Below, one piece after another: positions 7,681 through 13,991 of a stretch of DNA of 64,000 nucleotides; the stretch's first letter is position 1; every line of letters begins with the position of its first letter. The stretch spans positions 248,001-312,000 of the forward strand of contig JACJYV010000005.1 of assembly GCA_020635905.1 (NCBI GenBank). The letters are read 5' to 3'. Origin of the DNA: Bacteroidia bacterium. Lineage in GTDB: Bacteria > Bacteroidota > Bacteroidia > J057 > JADKCL01. The notes beneath the pieces were generated by a model. The model searched no databases. It saw only the letters and a program-made list of their open reading frames with translations, and was not told where the DNA came from. Both the position numbers and the translations under genes were made by a program.

Positions 7681-8627
7681 TCGCGGGTGCCGATTTTACT
7701 CAGGGTCAGCAGGGAAAAGCTGCCCAGCCCCAGATCAATGACAAAAGTAGAGGTATGCCCGGGATTTTGTTTTGCGGCCAGGTTCTCGTAGGTATTGGGA
7801 GCCGAATTGAAAAATGTCTCGGGAATTTCCACGGAGGACAGAAAGGTGTTTTTCAGAATAATCTGCACCGGGGCCTGGTCATCCAGAATAAGCAAAAGGC
7901 TGCCGGCATTCACCTCAACCTGATACTCTGTTGCAACCCTGGCATAATCTCCCAACATGATTTTGGTAGTTCCCATGCCGTTCTGAATGCGCACCACTTC
8001 CGCGTGGGCATATTCTGGATTTCGCAACACAATTTTGGACATGCCCCCCGAAATATTGATGGCCTTGGTCAGTCCACGGTTGGGCTGGGCATAGGTCACG
8101 ATTACGTCTGAAGCCCCGGAATTGAGATTCAGGTAGCGCAAACTCAGATCTGAAAGGTCGAGACGGGAGTTGCCATAACCCAGATTGAGGCTCAGGGCCA
8201 GGGGAACAGAGGGGTCGGGTGTGATTTCCCAGAGATATTTGTCAGAATCCTGGAAGGCATTGGTGGTGGAAATGCGGTAACTGTAGCTGGTGGTTACTTT
8301 TTCACCATCTGCATGGCAGACTTTTGTTTCCACCTTTTTGGTGTTGGGGTCAGTAAAACTGATTGAAGCAGAAAGCTTTCGCCCCACGGAGTCAATTTCC
8401 AGAACGGGAAAGGCATTGCCACCCGGCAAAACTGCTTTTACCCCGGTTGCACCCGGGCCTTTTTTCTTCATCAGAAAGCATTGCCCAAAGGGAAAATGGC
8501 CGCTCAATTCCATGAAAGAAAAGGAAGAATCAAAGGGAATACTGTCGTGATAGACCGTATTCTGGCCCGCAACGTACAAGCCCTGCATGAGCATGGCAAG
8601 TGTAAGCACGAGATTTCTCCTTTTCAT
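7677..8627 (-). CDS. Secreted toast-rack/LiaF-like beta protein
   Basis: The frame is open to 8783, but the ATG at 8627 starts a good signal peptide (MKRRNLVLTLAMLMQGLYVAGQ), so the protein is taken as 316 residues. The C-terminal half contains short regular beta repeats such as LALSLNLGYGNSRLDLSDL, SLRYLNLNSGASDVIVTYA and ISGGMSKIVLRNP, the stacked pattern seen in LiaF/DUF2154 toast-rack and related DUF4097 proteins, which are often next to ABC exporters and envelope-stress regulators. First gene of the leftward operon; it overlaps the ATPase gene by 4 bp. The family assignment rests on pattern only. Confidence 0.65.
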   Translation of the reverse strand: MKRRNLVLTLAMLMQGLYVAGQNTVYHDSIPFDSSFSFMELSGHFPFGQCFLMKKKGPGATGVKAVLPGGNAFPVLEIDSVGRKLSASISFTDPNTKKVETKVCHADGEKVTTSYSYRISTTNAFQDSDKYLWEITPDPSVPLALSLNLGYGNSRLDLSDLSLRYLNLNSGASDVIVTYAQPNRGLTKAINISGGMSKIVLRNPEYAHAEVVRIQNGMGTTKIMLGDYARVATEYQVEVNAGSLLLILDDQAPVQIILKNTFLSSVEIPETFFNSAPNTYENLAAKQNPGHTSTFVIDLGLGSFSLLTLSKIGTRE

Positions 8628-8675
8628 ATTGGGGGTATATACGGGAAGTGCCCAAAAGGGTTGGCAAAAATCAAT

Positions 8676-8708
8676 AAAAAAAGGCCCCTGTTTTGCAGGA
8701 GCCTTTTT
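8676..8708 (-). terminator. Rho-independent terminator after the Cys-rich T9SS gene
   Basis: Inverted repeat AAGGCCCCTG / CAGGAGCCTT with a 5-nt loop, flanked by A-run on one side and T-run on the other, so it can act in both directions. It ends the leftward transcript of the gene at 8725-10140 and separates it from the ABC operon. Confidence 0.8.
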
Positions 8709-8724
8709 CAGAGAATAATCTGAG

Positions 8725-10140
8725 TTATTCCTTGATAATTTTTGCGCTGATGGATTCGAATTTGTTGTACAGCTTGGCCACATAAATTCCGGCCTTCTGG
8801 TTACGCAGATTTAATTCCAGCAGGTTCTCGCCAATTCTGGCGTTAACTTCCTGGGAATAAACCACCCTGCCTTTGATATCAATCAGTTCCAAAGTGTAAT
8901 CTGTAGCCTTGTCTGAGTAGTAAGACATGGTGGCCACATCCTGGGTTGGAATCGGGCTGACGTAGTTCAGGTGGGTTTTCAATTCTCCATCAAAGAAGAC
9001 AGAAACCACGTCTGAATACCCAAAGCGACCGTCTGTATCTACCTGCTTCACGCGGTAGAACTGATATCCAGGCACGGGATTCGGGTCGGTCAATTCGTAT
9101 TTTTCATGTCCTTTACTATCTCCTTTGGCGTCCCTCAGACCAATGTTGGTGTAAGTTTTACCATCAAAAGATTTTTGGATTACAAAATGGTCGTTATTGA
9201 TTTCTGAGGCAGTACCCCATTCAATGTCGATCAGATCTTTGCGGTTTACCTGAGCCGTAATGTAGGTCCACACCACTGGCAGGTTGGCCAGCAAAGAGTC
9301 AATCGGAATTTTCAGGTCAACGTCATTGCAATAACCCCCAATTCCAGACTCGTTTTCAAGACCGCGGGCAATAACCGTATCGGGCAGACCTCCGCAAACC
9401 TGGAGGTACATGTCGGCACAATAAGCATCCGCACGTCCTGAACCAGACCAAATGTCGGTGTACTCGTGAAAGCGGCCTGAACCGGGCGCTCCGGGGCAGG
9501 TTTCAGGACAAAGTGGAAAGCTACCTCCCGTGTAAAGGGGGCTGTGATTACTGGTATAGAACACGCAGGTACTGTCTCCATTGGGGCAGGGCTGCGGAGA
9601 GCATGCACAGGAAGGACAGTAAGCAGTTGCAGGAGGAGCGAAGTTGCAGGGAGGAAATGGAAATCCGTCCGGGGTGGTACAACCCGGACAAAATCCGGGA
9701 ATCAGACACCCAATGGCACAAAGTCCGCCGGGATCAGGACAACAGCCCGGATCGTTGGAGAGAATGCCGTTATAAGTGGAAATTGCAGACTGACAATTGG
9801 TGCAACCGGAATCATTCTGCCCTGAATTCAGGGTAGATGGAAACCCTCCAGGGCAGATAGTTACTTTGGGTTTACCCCCGGCAGTATCTGTATAGATCTC
9901 AAACCAGAAATCCATTGTTGAGTTATCCGCACCTTCAAGCGCGTCATTCACAGGTGCTTTTGGCTCATACCCCCCACCCACGCAAAATTGAAAGTAAATC
10001 GTGTAGGTATTGCCTCCCTGTGAAGTTACGCTATCCAGAGAAAGATACGAGTTATTGCAGGCAAGTGTATGATTCACCCCTCCCAACCCGATAAGGACAA
10101 GGAGGACTGTTAGATAAAGAGTAAAGATTTGCTTCATCAT
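8725..10140 (-). CDS. Cys-rich secreted protein with T9SS C-terminal sorting domain
   Basis: A 471-residue secreted protein. A signal peptide (residues 1-27) is followed by an N-terminal domain starting ACNNSYLSLDSVTSQGGN, which matches the start of the protein at 35353-36501. Next comes a segment (about 120-205) with some 14 cysteines and many prolines and glycines (GCCPDPGG, CAIGC, CPSCACSPQPC). Residues about 300-385 form a fibronectin-like module with EWGTASEINNDHFVIQKS and FYRVKQVDTDGRFGYS, common before sorting domains. The last 80 residues (MSYYSDKATDYTLELIDIKG ... GIYVAKLY) are a type A T9SS sorting domain, so surface display or release is expected. Function unknown. Confidence 0.85.
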   Translation of the reverse strand: MMKQIFTLYLTVLLVLIGLGGVNHTLACNNSYLSLDSVTSQGGNTYTIYFQFCVGGGYEPKAPVNDALEGADNSTMDFWFEIYTDTAGGKPKVTICPGGFPSTLNSGQNDSGCTNCQSAISTYNGILSNDPGCCPDPGGLCAIGCLIPGFCPGCTTPDGFPFPPCNFAPPATAYCPSCACSPQPCPNGDSTCVFYTSNHSPLYTGGSFPLCPETCPGAPGSGRFHEYTDIWSGSGRADAYCADMYLQVCGGLPDTVIARGLENESGIGGYCNDVDLKIPIDSLLANLPVVWTYITAQVNRKDLIDIEWGTASEINNDHFVIQKSFDGKTYTNIGLRDAKGDSKGHEKYELTDPNPVPGYQFYRVKQVDTDGRFGYSDVVSVFFDGELKTHLNYVSPIPTQDVATMSYYSDKATDYTLELIDIKGRVVYSQEVNARIGENLLELNLRNQKAGIYVAKLYNKFESISAKIIKE

Positions 10141-10359
10141 GTTGGCTTCGACTTTCTAAAGAAATTGGTTGATTGAATCGTTAATTGAGCTTTTCCTTTA
10201 CAGTGTTGACAATAGTCGAGTTTACCCTAATGTTCAAAATTACAACAAAAAGATCAGAGAAACAACATGTTTAGCTTGAATTATTTGATTGAAAATCCCC
10301 GACAGCTTTTAATTTAACAGTCGAAAAATGATTCAGAATTCCCGGCAGGGAAAACTATT

Positions 10360-10441
10360 ATGCATGATGTAGAACCCTTTTATGGCTGGCGCCATCTGTA
10401 TCAGCAGGAGGAGGATCCCAGATCTCCCTTCCATGAAGTCG
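10360..10441 (+). pseudogene. 5' part of a conserved hypothetical gene split by the IS element
   Basis: An ATG at 10360 opens a frame that reads MHDVEPFYGWRHLYQQEEDP and ends HEV at 10440, where the IS left end begins at 10442. Joining 10441 to 13448, after removing one copy of the 3-bp target duplication TCG, restores an uninterrupted frame into the segment at 13448-13938 and gives a 190-residue protein with HEVVHNLF across the join. This fragment therefore codes for the first 27 residues of that protein. Confidence 0.85.
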
Positions 10442-10562
10442 TGTCCTTCCCTAAAATAACTATACAACCTTCTTGTTTAACACTAATATAACTATACATT
10501 TTTATTTCCTATTACTGGAATAGCTAAACACTTAAAATCCCTCTTACTAAAATAGCTATACA
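10442..10562. repeat. Four IS-end repeats at exact 32-bp period
   Basis: Four versions of the terminal-repeat core end at 10466, 10498, 10530 and 10562, exactly 32 bp apart: CTAAAATAACTATACA, CTAATATAACTATACA, CTGGAATAGCTAAACA and CTAAAATAGCTATACA. The outermost copy is the true left terminus; the innermost copy is the closest match to the right terminus. The 12-16 bp between copies are not conserved. Confidence 0.85.
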
Positions 10563-11524
10563 GGGACTTCAGGATCAGTGGCTCTGCCCGCGGGCAGAGC
10601 CACTGATCCTGTGGTTTTTTCCTGCGCCTCCTTTCGCTGGTTTCTTGTGCGCGTATTTTTCCATCGTTTTTTTAGAGGGCCCGAGGTTTGGTGGGCTTCG
10701 GCAGGAGCCATCATATCGCAACTCAGGTGGGGCCGATCATGGTTGTAAATGTCGATTTTGCGCCCCGATGCCCGCTTTGCTCCAATGAGAGTTTCGAATT
10801 TAACGTTCAACCCCATTTCAACCTTTAGGATGCCATTTACCCTTTCTGCAACTGCGTTTTCGCGTGGATCACCGCTTTGGGTCATACTGACAGAGATCCC
10901 GGCTGCCTGAAGCGTTTTAACGTAGTTGTCACAACAATACTGGGACCCACGATCTGAATGATGGATCAAGCAATCCTTGCGGTCCTTCCACTGATTTAGC
11001 GCCATTTTTAAAGCCGTAATAGCCCCTTCATGGCCCATGGTCATCTCCAATGCCCAACCTACAATTTTGTGCGAGTAAGCATCTGTGATAAGGAAGAGAA
11101 AACAAAAATCACCTTTAAGCCTGATGTAAGTGATGTCAGACACCCATAATTGATTGGGGCCGTTCGTTTGGAAGTCTTTAATCTGGTTGGGCCACTTTCG
11201 CATCCAGTGGTCGCTCCAGGTTGTCTTGGGACGATATCGCCTCAGAGGGCGAACCGTCATCTGGTATGAGGCCAATAGAGCATGTAAACCATCTCGTCCC
11301 ATTTTGATGCCTTCTAATTCGAGCTTAGTTTTCAGCATGTGATGCAACTTCGGGGTGCCAATCCGGGGTTGGTCCTTGCGAATTAGCCGTACCATTTCAA
11401 GAACCAAGGTGTAATCTTTGATTTGTGCATTTTTGCGCCTATTTCGGTCATAATATGCCAGGCGACTTTTACCAAACAGTCCACACAATCTCTCTATGGA
11501 GAGCTGGGAGTAACGCTCTTTCAT
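10556..11524 (-). CDS. IS3-family transposase OrfB (copy 1)
   Basis: A 322-residue DDE transposase catalytic subunit. An N-terminal helix-turn-helix (SQLSIERLCGLFGKSRLAYY) precedes the rve integrase core with Asp130 (QLWVSDITYI), Asp191 (LIHHSDRGSQY) and Glu227 (ENAVAERVNGILK), which is the D-60-D-35-E spacing of IS3 elements. The start ATG overlaps the truncated OrfA stop as ATGA, preceded by a run of six A, so production may need frameshifting or coupling from the OrfA' at 11521-11814. The protein is identical to the second copy at 11882-12850. Confidence 0.95.
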   Translation of the reverse strand: MKERYSQLSIERLCGLFGKSRLAYYDRNRRKNAQIKDYTLVLEMVRLIRKDQPRIGTPKLHHMLKTKLELEGIKMGRDGLHALLASYQMTVRPLRRYRPKTTWSDHWMRKWPNQIKDFQTNGPNQLWVSDITYIRLKGDFCFLFLITDAYSHKIVGWALEMTMGHEGAITALKMALNQWKDRKDCLIHHSDRGSQYCCDNYVKTLQAAGISVSMTQSGDPRENAVAERVNGILKVEMGLNVKFETLIGAKRASGRKIDIYNHDRPHLSCDMMAPAEAHQTSGPLKKRWKNTRTRNQRKEAQEKTTGSVALPAGRATDPEVPV

Positions 11525-11814
11525 TTTTTCAACTGTTTGGTACCAGACTTTTTTCTGATTTTTATCTCAAGCTCCTCCTCAGCCACTTCAATTAGGGACT
11601 CAAGGCCCAGAACTCTTAGTTTGGCATCTTCAAGTTCTTTGCGCAAACGTGCGTTCTCGGATTCCAAGGATTCTGTTTCAGGCTTCTCACTGCCTGTTTG
11701 GGACGGTTTTGACATAGGGGAACAAGATGATAACTCCGCTGCTTTCATCCAACGGTGAATTACTTGCACATAGTTGATATCGTACTTCTTAACAGCCTCT
11801 TCAATAGTCAACAA
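11521..11814 (-). pseudogene. Truncated IS3 OrfA (copy 1, N-terminus lost)
   Basis: This 97-residue frame keeps the second helix-turn-helix (LTIEEAVKKYDINYVQVIHR) and the leucine-zipper-like coiled coil (LESENARLRKELEDAKLRVL) of OrfA but lacks the first 89 residues found in the complete copy. The duplication join near 11864 replaces the missing part with the IS inner repeat. It could still be translated from an internal start; without the first DNA-binding motif it might act as an inhibitor of transposition, as some truncated OrfA proteins do (inference). Confidence 0.88.
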
Positions 11815-11864
11815 ACCAGAATTAATCTCATGAATTATCCGCAGCTTGAGAGCTTTGTCGTATT

Positions 11865-13190
11865 CCCTCTTACTAAAATAGCTATACAGGGACTTCAGGA
11901 TCAGTGGCTCTGCCCGCGGGCAGAGCCACTGATCCTGTGGTTTTTTCCTGCGCCTCCTTTCGCTGGTTTCTTGTGCGCGTATTTTTCCATCGTTTTTTTA
12001 GAGGGCCCGAGGTTTGGTGGGCTTCGGCAGGAGCCATCATATCGCAACTCAGGTGGGGCCGATCATGGTTGTAAATGTCGATTTTGCGCCCCGATGCCCG
12101 CTTTGCTCCAATGAGAGTTTCGAATTTAACGTTCAACCCCATTTCAACCTTTAGGATGCCATTTACCCTTTCTGCAACTGCGTTTTCGCGTGGATCACCG
12201 CTTTGGGTCATACTGACAGAGATCCCGGCTGCCTGAAGCGTTTTAACGTAGTTGTCACAACAATACTGGGACCCACGATCTGAATGATGGATCAAGCAAT
12301 CCTTGCGGTCCTTCCACTGATTTAGCGCCATTTTTAAAGCCGTAATAGCCCCTTCATGGCCCATGGTCATCTCCAATGCCCAACCTACAATTTTGTGCGA
12401 GTAAGCATCTGTGATAAGGAAGAGAAAACAAAAATCACCTTTAAGCCTGATGTAAGTGATGTCAGACACCCATAATTGATTGGGGCCGTTCGTTTGGAAG
12501 TCTTTAATCTGGTTGGGCCACTTTCGCATCCAGTGGTCGCTCCAGGTTGTCTTGGGACGATATCGCCTCAGAGGGCGAACCGTCATCTGGTATGAGGCCA
12601 ATAGAGCATGTAAACCATCTCGTCCCATTTTGATGCCTTCTAATTCGAGCTTAGTTTTCAGCATGTGATGCAACTTCGGGGTGCCAATCCGGGGTTGGTC
12701 CTTGCGAATTAGCCGTACCATTTCAAGAACCAAGGTGTAATCTTTGATTTGTGCATTTTTGCGCCTATTTCGGTCATAATATGCCAGGCGACTTTTACCA
12801 AACAGTCCACACAATCTCTCTATGGAGAGCTGGGAGTAACGCTCTTTCATTTTTTCAACTGTTTGGTACCAGACTTTTTTCTGATTTTTATCTCAAGCTC
12901 CTCCTCAGCCACTTCAATTAGGGACTCAAGGCCCAGAACTCTTAGTTTGGCATCTTCAAGTTCTTTGCGCAAACGTGCGTTCTCGGATTCCAAGGATTCT
13001 GTTTCAGGCTTCTCACTGCCTGTTTGGGACGGTTTTGACATAGGGGAACAAGATGATAACTCCGCTGCTTTCATCCAACGGTGAATTACTTGCACATAGT
13101 TGATATCGTACTTCTTAACAGCCTCTTCAATAGTCAACAAACCAGAATTAATCTCATGAATTATCCGCAGCTTGAGAGCTTTGTCGTATT
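11865..13190. repeat. Tandem duplication, second unit (1,326 bp)
   Basis: Second copy of the 1,326-bp unit described at 10539-11864. Beyond 13190 the sequence continues into the unduplicated 5' part of OrfA and the right terminus. Confidence 0.9.
11882..12850 (-). CDS. IS3-family transposase OrfB (copy 2)
   Basis: Identical in sequence to the OrfB at 10556-11524: 322 residues with an N-terminal helix-turn-helix and the Asp130, Asp191, Glu227 triad. This copy follows the complete OrfA. The junction reads TTGAAAAAATGA: the A run could allow a -1 slip that makes an OrfAB fusion, and the ATGA overlap allows simple translational coupling. Both routes are known in IS3 elements; the sequence does not decide between them. 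The preceding inner repeat (11868-11888) could be seen by the transposase as an extra end. Confidence 0.95.
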   Translation of the reverse strand: MKERYSQLSIERLCGLFGKSRLAYYDRNRRKNAQIKDYTLVLEMVRLIRKDQPRIGTPKLHHMLKTKLELEGIKMGRDGLHALLASYQMTVRPLRRYRPKTTWSDHWMRKWPNQIKDFQTNGPNQLWVSDITYIRLKGDFCFLFLITDAYSHKIVGWALEMTMGHEGAITALKMALNQWKDRKDCLIHHSDRGSQYCCDNYVKTLQAAGISVSMTQSGDPRENAVAERVNGILKVEMGLNVKFETLIGAKRASGRKIDIYNHDRPHLSCDMMAPAEAHQTSGPLKKRWKNTRTRNQRKEAQEKTTGSVALPAGRATDPEVPV

Positions 13191-13407
13191 GCCGAGTAAC
13201 CAGGCTACGTCCCGCAGCGACCACAGAACGCCACTGCTGAATTGCATACGTACTGACCCCGTATTTTTGGGATGCCTCAATGCCAGTCATTTTACCTGAA
13301 TCTACCAACTCAACAATCATTCGCTTAACAGCAGGCGACTTTCGATGTTGAACACTTAAATCTTTTTTAGAATTTGAATTACTTTTTGATTTTGCCATCA
13401 CTTTCAA
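12847..13407 (-). CDS. IS3-family transposase OrfA (complete)
   Basis: A 186-residue DNA-binding subunit. It has two helix-turn-helix segments, KRMIVELVDSGKMTGIEASQ (about residues 29-48) and KLRIIHEINSGLLTIEEAVK (about 82-101), then a heptad-rich coiled coil (about 140-175) that in IS3 elements mediates OrfA-OrfB pairing. The duplicated helix-turn-helix is longer than in the short OrfA of classic IS3 and fits the IS150-like group. Start ATG at 13407 is 37 bp from the right terminus, so the promoter must lie partly in the terminal repeat. Confidence 0.93.
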   Translation of the reverse strand: MKVMAKSKSNSNSKKDLSVQHRKSPAVKRMIVELVDSGKMTGIEASQKYGVSTYAIQQWRSVVAAGRSLVTRQYDKALKLRIIHEINSGLLTIEEAVKKYDINYVQVIHRWMKAAELSSCSPMSKPSQTGSEKPETESLESENARLRKELEDAKLRVLGLESLIEVAEEELEIKIRKKSGTKQLKK

Positions 13408-13447
13408 GGTTGCGAAAGTTGTATAGCTATTTTAGTAAAAGACATCG

Positions 13448-13938
13448 TGCACAACCTGTTCGATTATGACCGCTCCATCTATAACTATCTGGCTCACCCT
13501 CAATGGGATGAAATCAACTCGGAAAACCTCCTGGTAAAGATTCTTTTCGCAGATTATGAACGGCAGTATGCCGTTCTGGAATTGCTGGGCGACTGGAATG
13601 ACCTTTATCAAAACGACTTCAAACTGCTGGCCGAAAACTGCCTGACTTATCTGGTGGACGAAGGAATCAATCAGATTATTCTCATCGTGGAAAATGTGTT
13701 TAATACCTATTTGGGTGAGGATGATTATTACGAAGCTATGCAGGACGAACTGGGTGATGGCTGGATCTGTCTGTTGAGGCCGCGCGAGCAAATGAAAATG
13801 GAAATTGAGCAATACGGCATAGACAGGTATCTGTTCTGGAGCCCGGCCCTGGACGAAATTCGCTGGCGCAAACTCAAACCCCTGCAGCTGTTCGAAATTG
13901 TCCACGCTGTGATCACCCGCCCTCTGCTGGGCAAATAA
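13448..13938 (+). pseudogene. 3' part of the conserved hypothetical gene split by the IS element
   Basis: This frame continues the reading begun at 10360 once the IS (10442-13444) and one TCG duplicate are removed. It encodes HNLFDYDRSIYNYLAHPQWD and onward to ITRPLLGK, 162 residues, acidic and rich in aromatic residues, with no signal peptide, membrane segment or motif that I recognise. A GTG at 13447 could restart translation and make a protein lacking the first 27 residues, so partial function is possible. The product is probably a soluble cytoplasmic protein of unknown role. Confidence 0.85.
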
Positions 13939-13974
13939 AAAAAGGCCCCTCTGCCATAACAAAGGGGCCTTTTC
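13939..13974. terminator. Bidirectional rho-independent terminator
   Basis: Stem AAAAGGCCCCT / AGGGGCCTTTT around a 12-nt loop, with A and T runs on both sides. It serves the split gene ending at 13938 and the convergent TonB-dependent receptor gene ending at 13992. Confidence 0.88.
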
Positions 13975-13991
13975 ATAACATTCAGATCAAA

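Larger units (their letters stand above)
10539..11864. repeat. Tandem duplication, first unit (1,326 bp)
   Basis: The stretch starting CCCTCTTACTAAAATAGC recurs 1,326 bp to the right starting at 11865. The encoded OrfB proteins are identical over all 322 residues and the flanking DNA also matches wherever compared, so the duplication looks very recent or is an assembly artefact. The join shows only 1 bp of shared sequence (a T at 10538 and 11864). Confidence 0.9.
10442..13444 (-). mobile_element. IS3-family insertion sequence with internal tandem duplication
   Basis: A 3,003-bp element. The left end (from 10442) and the right end (to 13444) both read inward TGTC...CTAAAATA..CTATACAAC, matching at 23 of 27 positions, with the TG terminus usual in IS3 elements. 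A 3-bp direct repeat TCG flanks it (10439-10441 and 13445-13447). It codes leftward for OrfA and OrfB. A 1,326-bp segment is present twice in tandem (10539-11864 and 11865-13190), so there are two full OrfB genes, one complete and one truncated OrfA. Without the duplication the element would be 1,677 bp. The left end also carries four spaced copies of the terminal repeat. Confidence 0.92.

Noticed and set aside
6637..7791. 384-residue reading frame on the plus strand
   Set aside because: It lies antisense to the ABC ATPase and permease genes, which have complete motifs; composition is that of a shadow frame.
10442..10562. CRISPR-like array (regular 32-bp spacing)
   Set aside because: The repeated unit is only about 16-19 bp, degenerate, and matches the IS terminal repeat; the 12-16 bp between copies are far too short for spacers, and no cas genes are present.
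13447..13938. Independent 163-residue gene starting at GTG 13447
   Set aside because: The start lies 2 bp after the IS right end and within the target duplication; the frame joins perfectly to the fragment at 10360, so it is the 3' part of a split gene.
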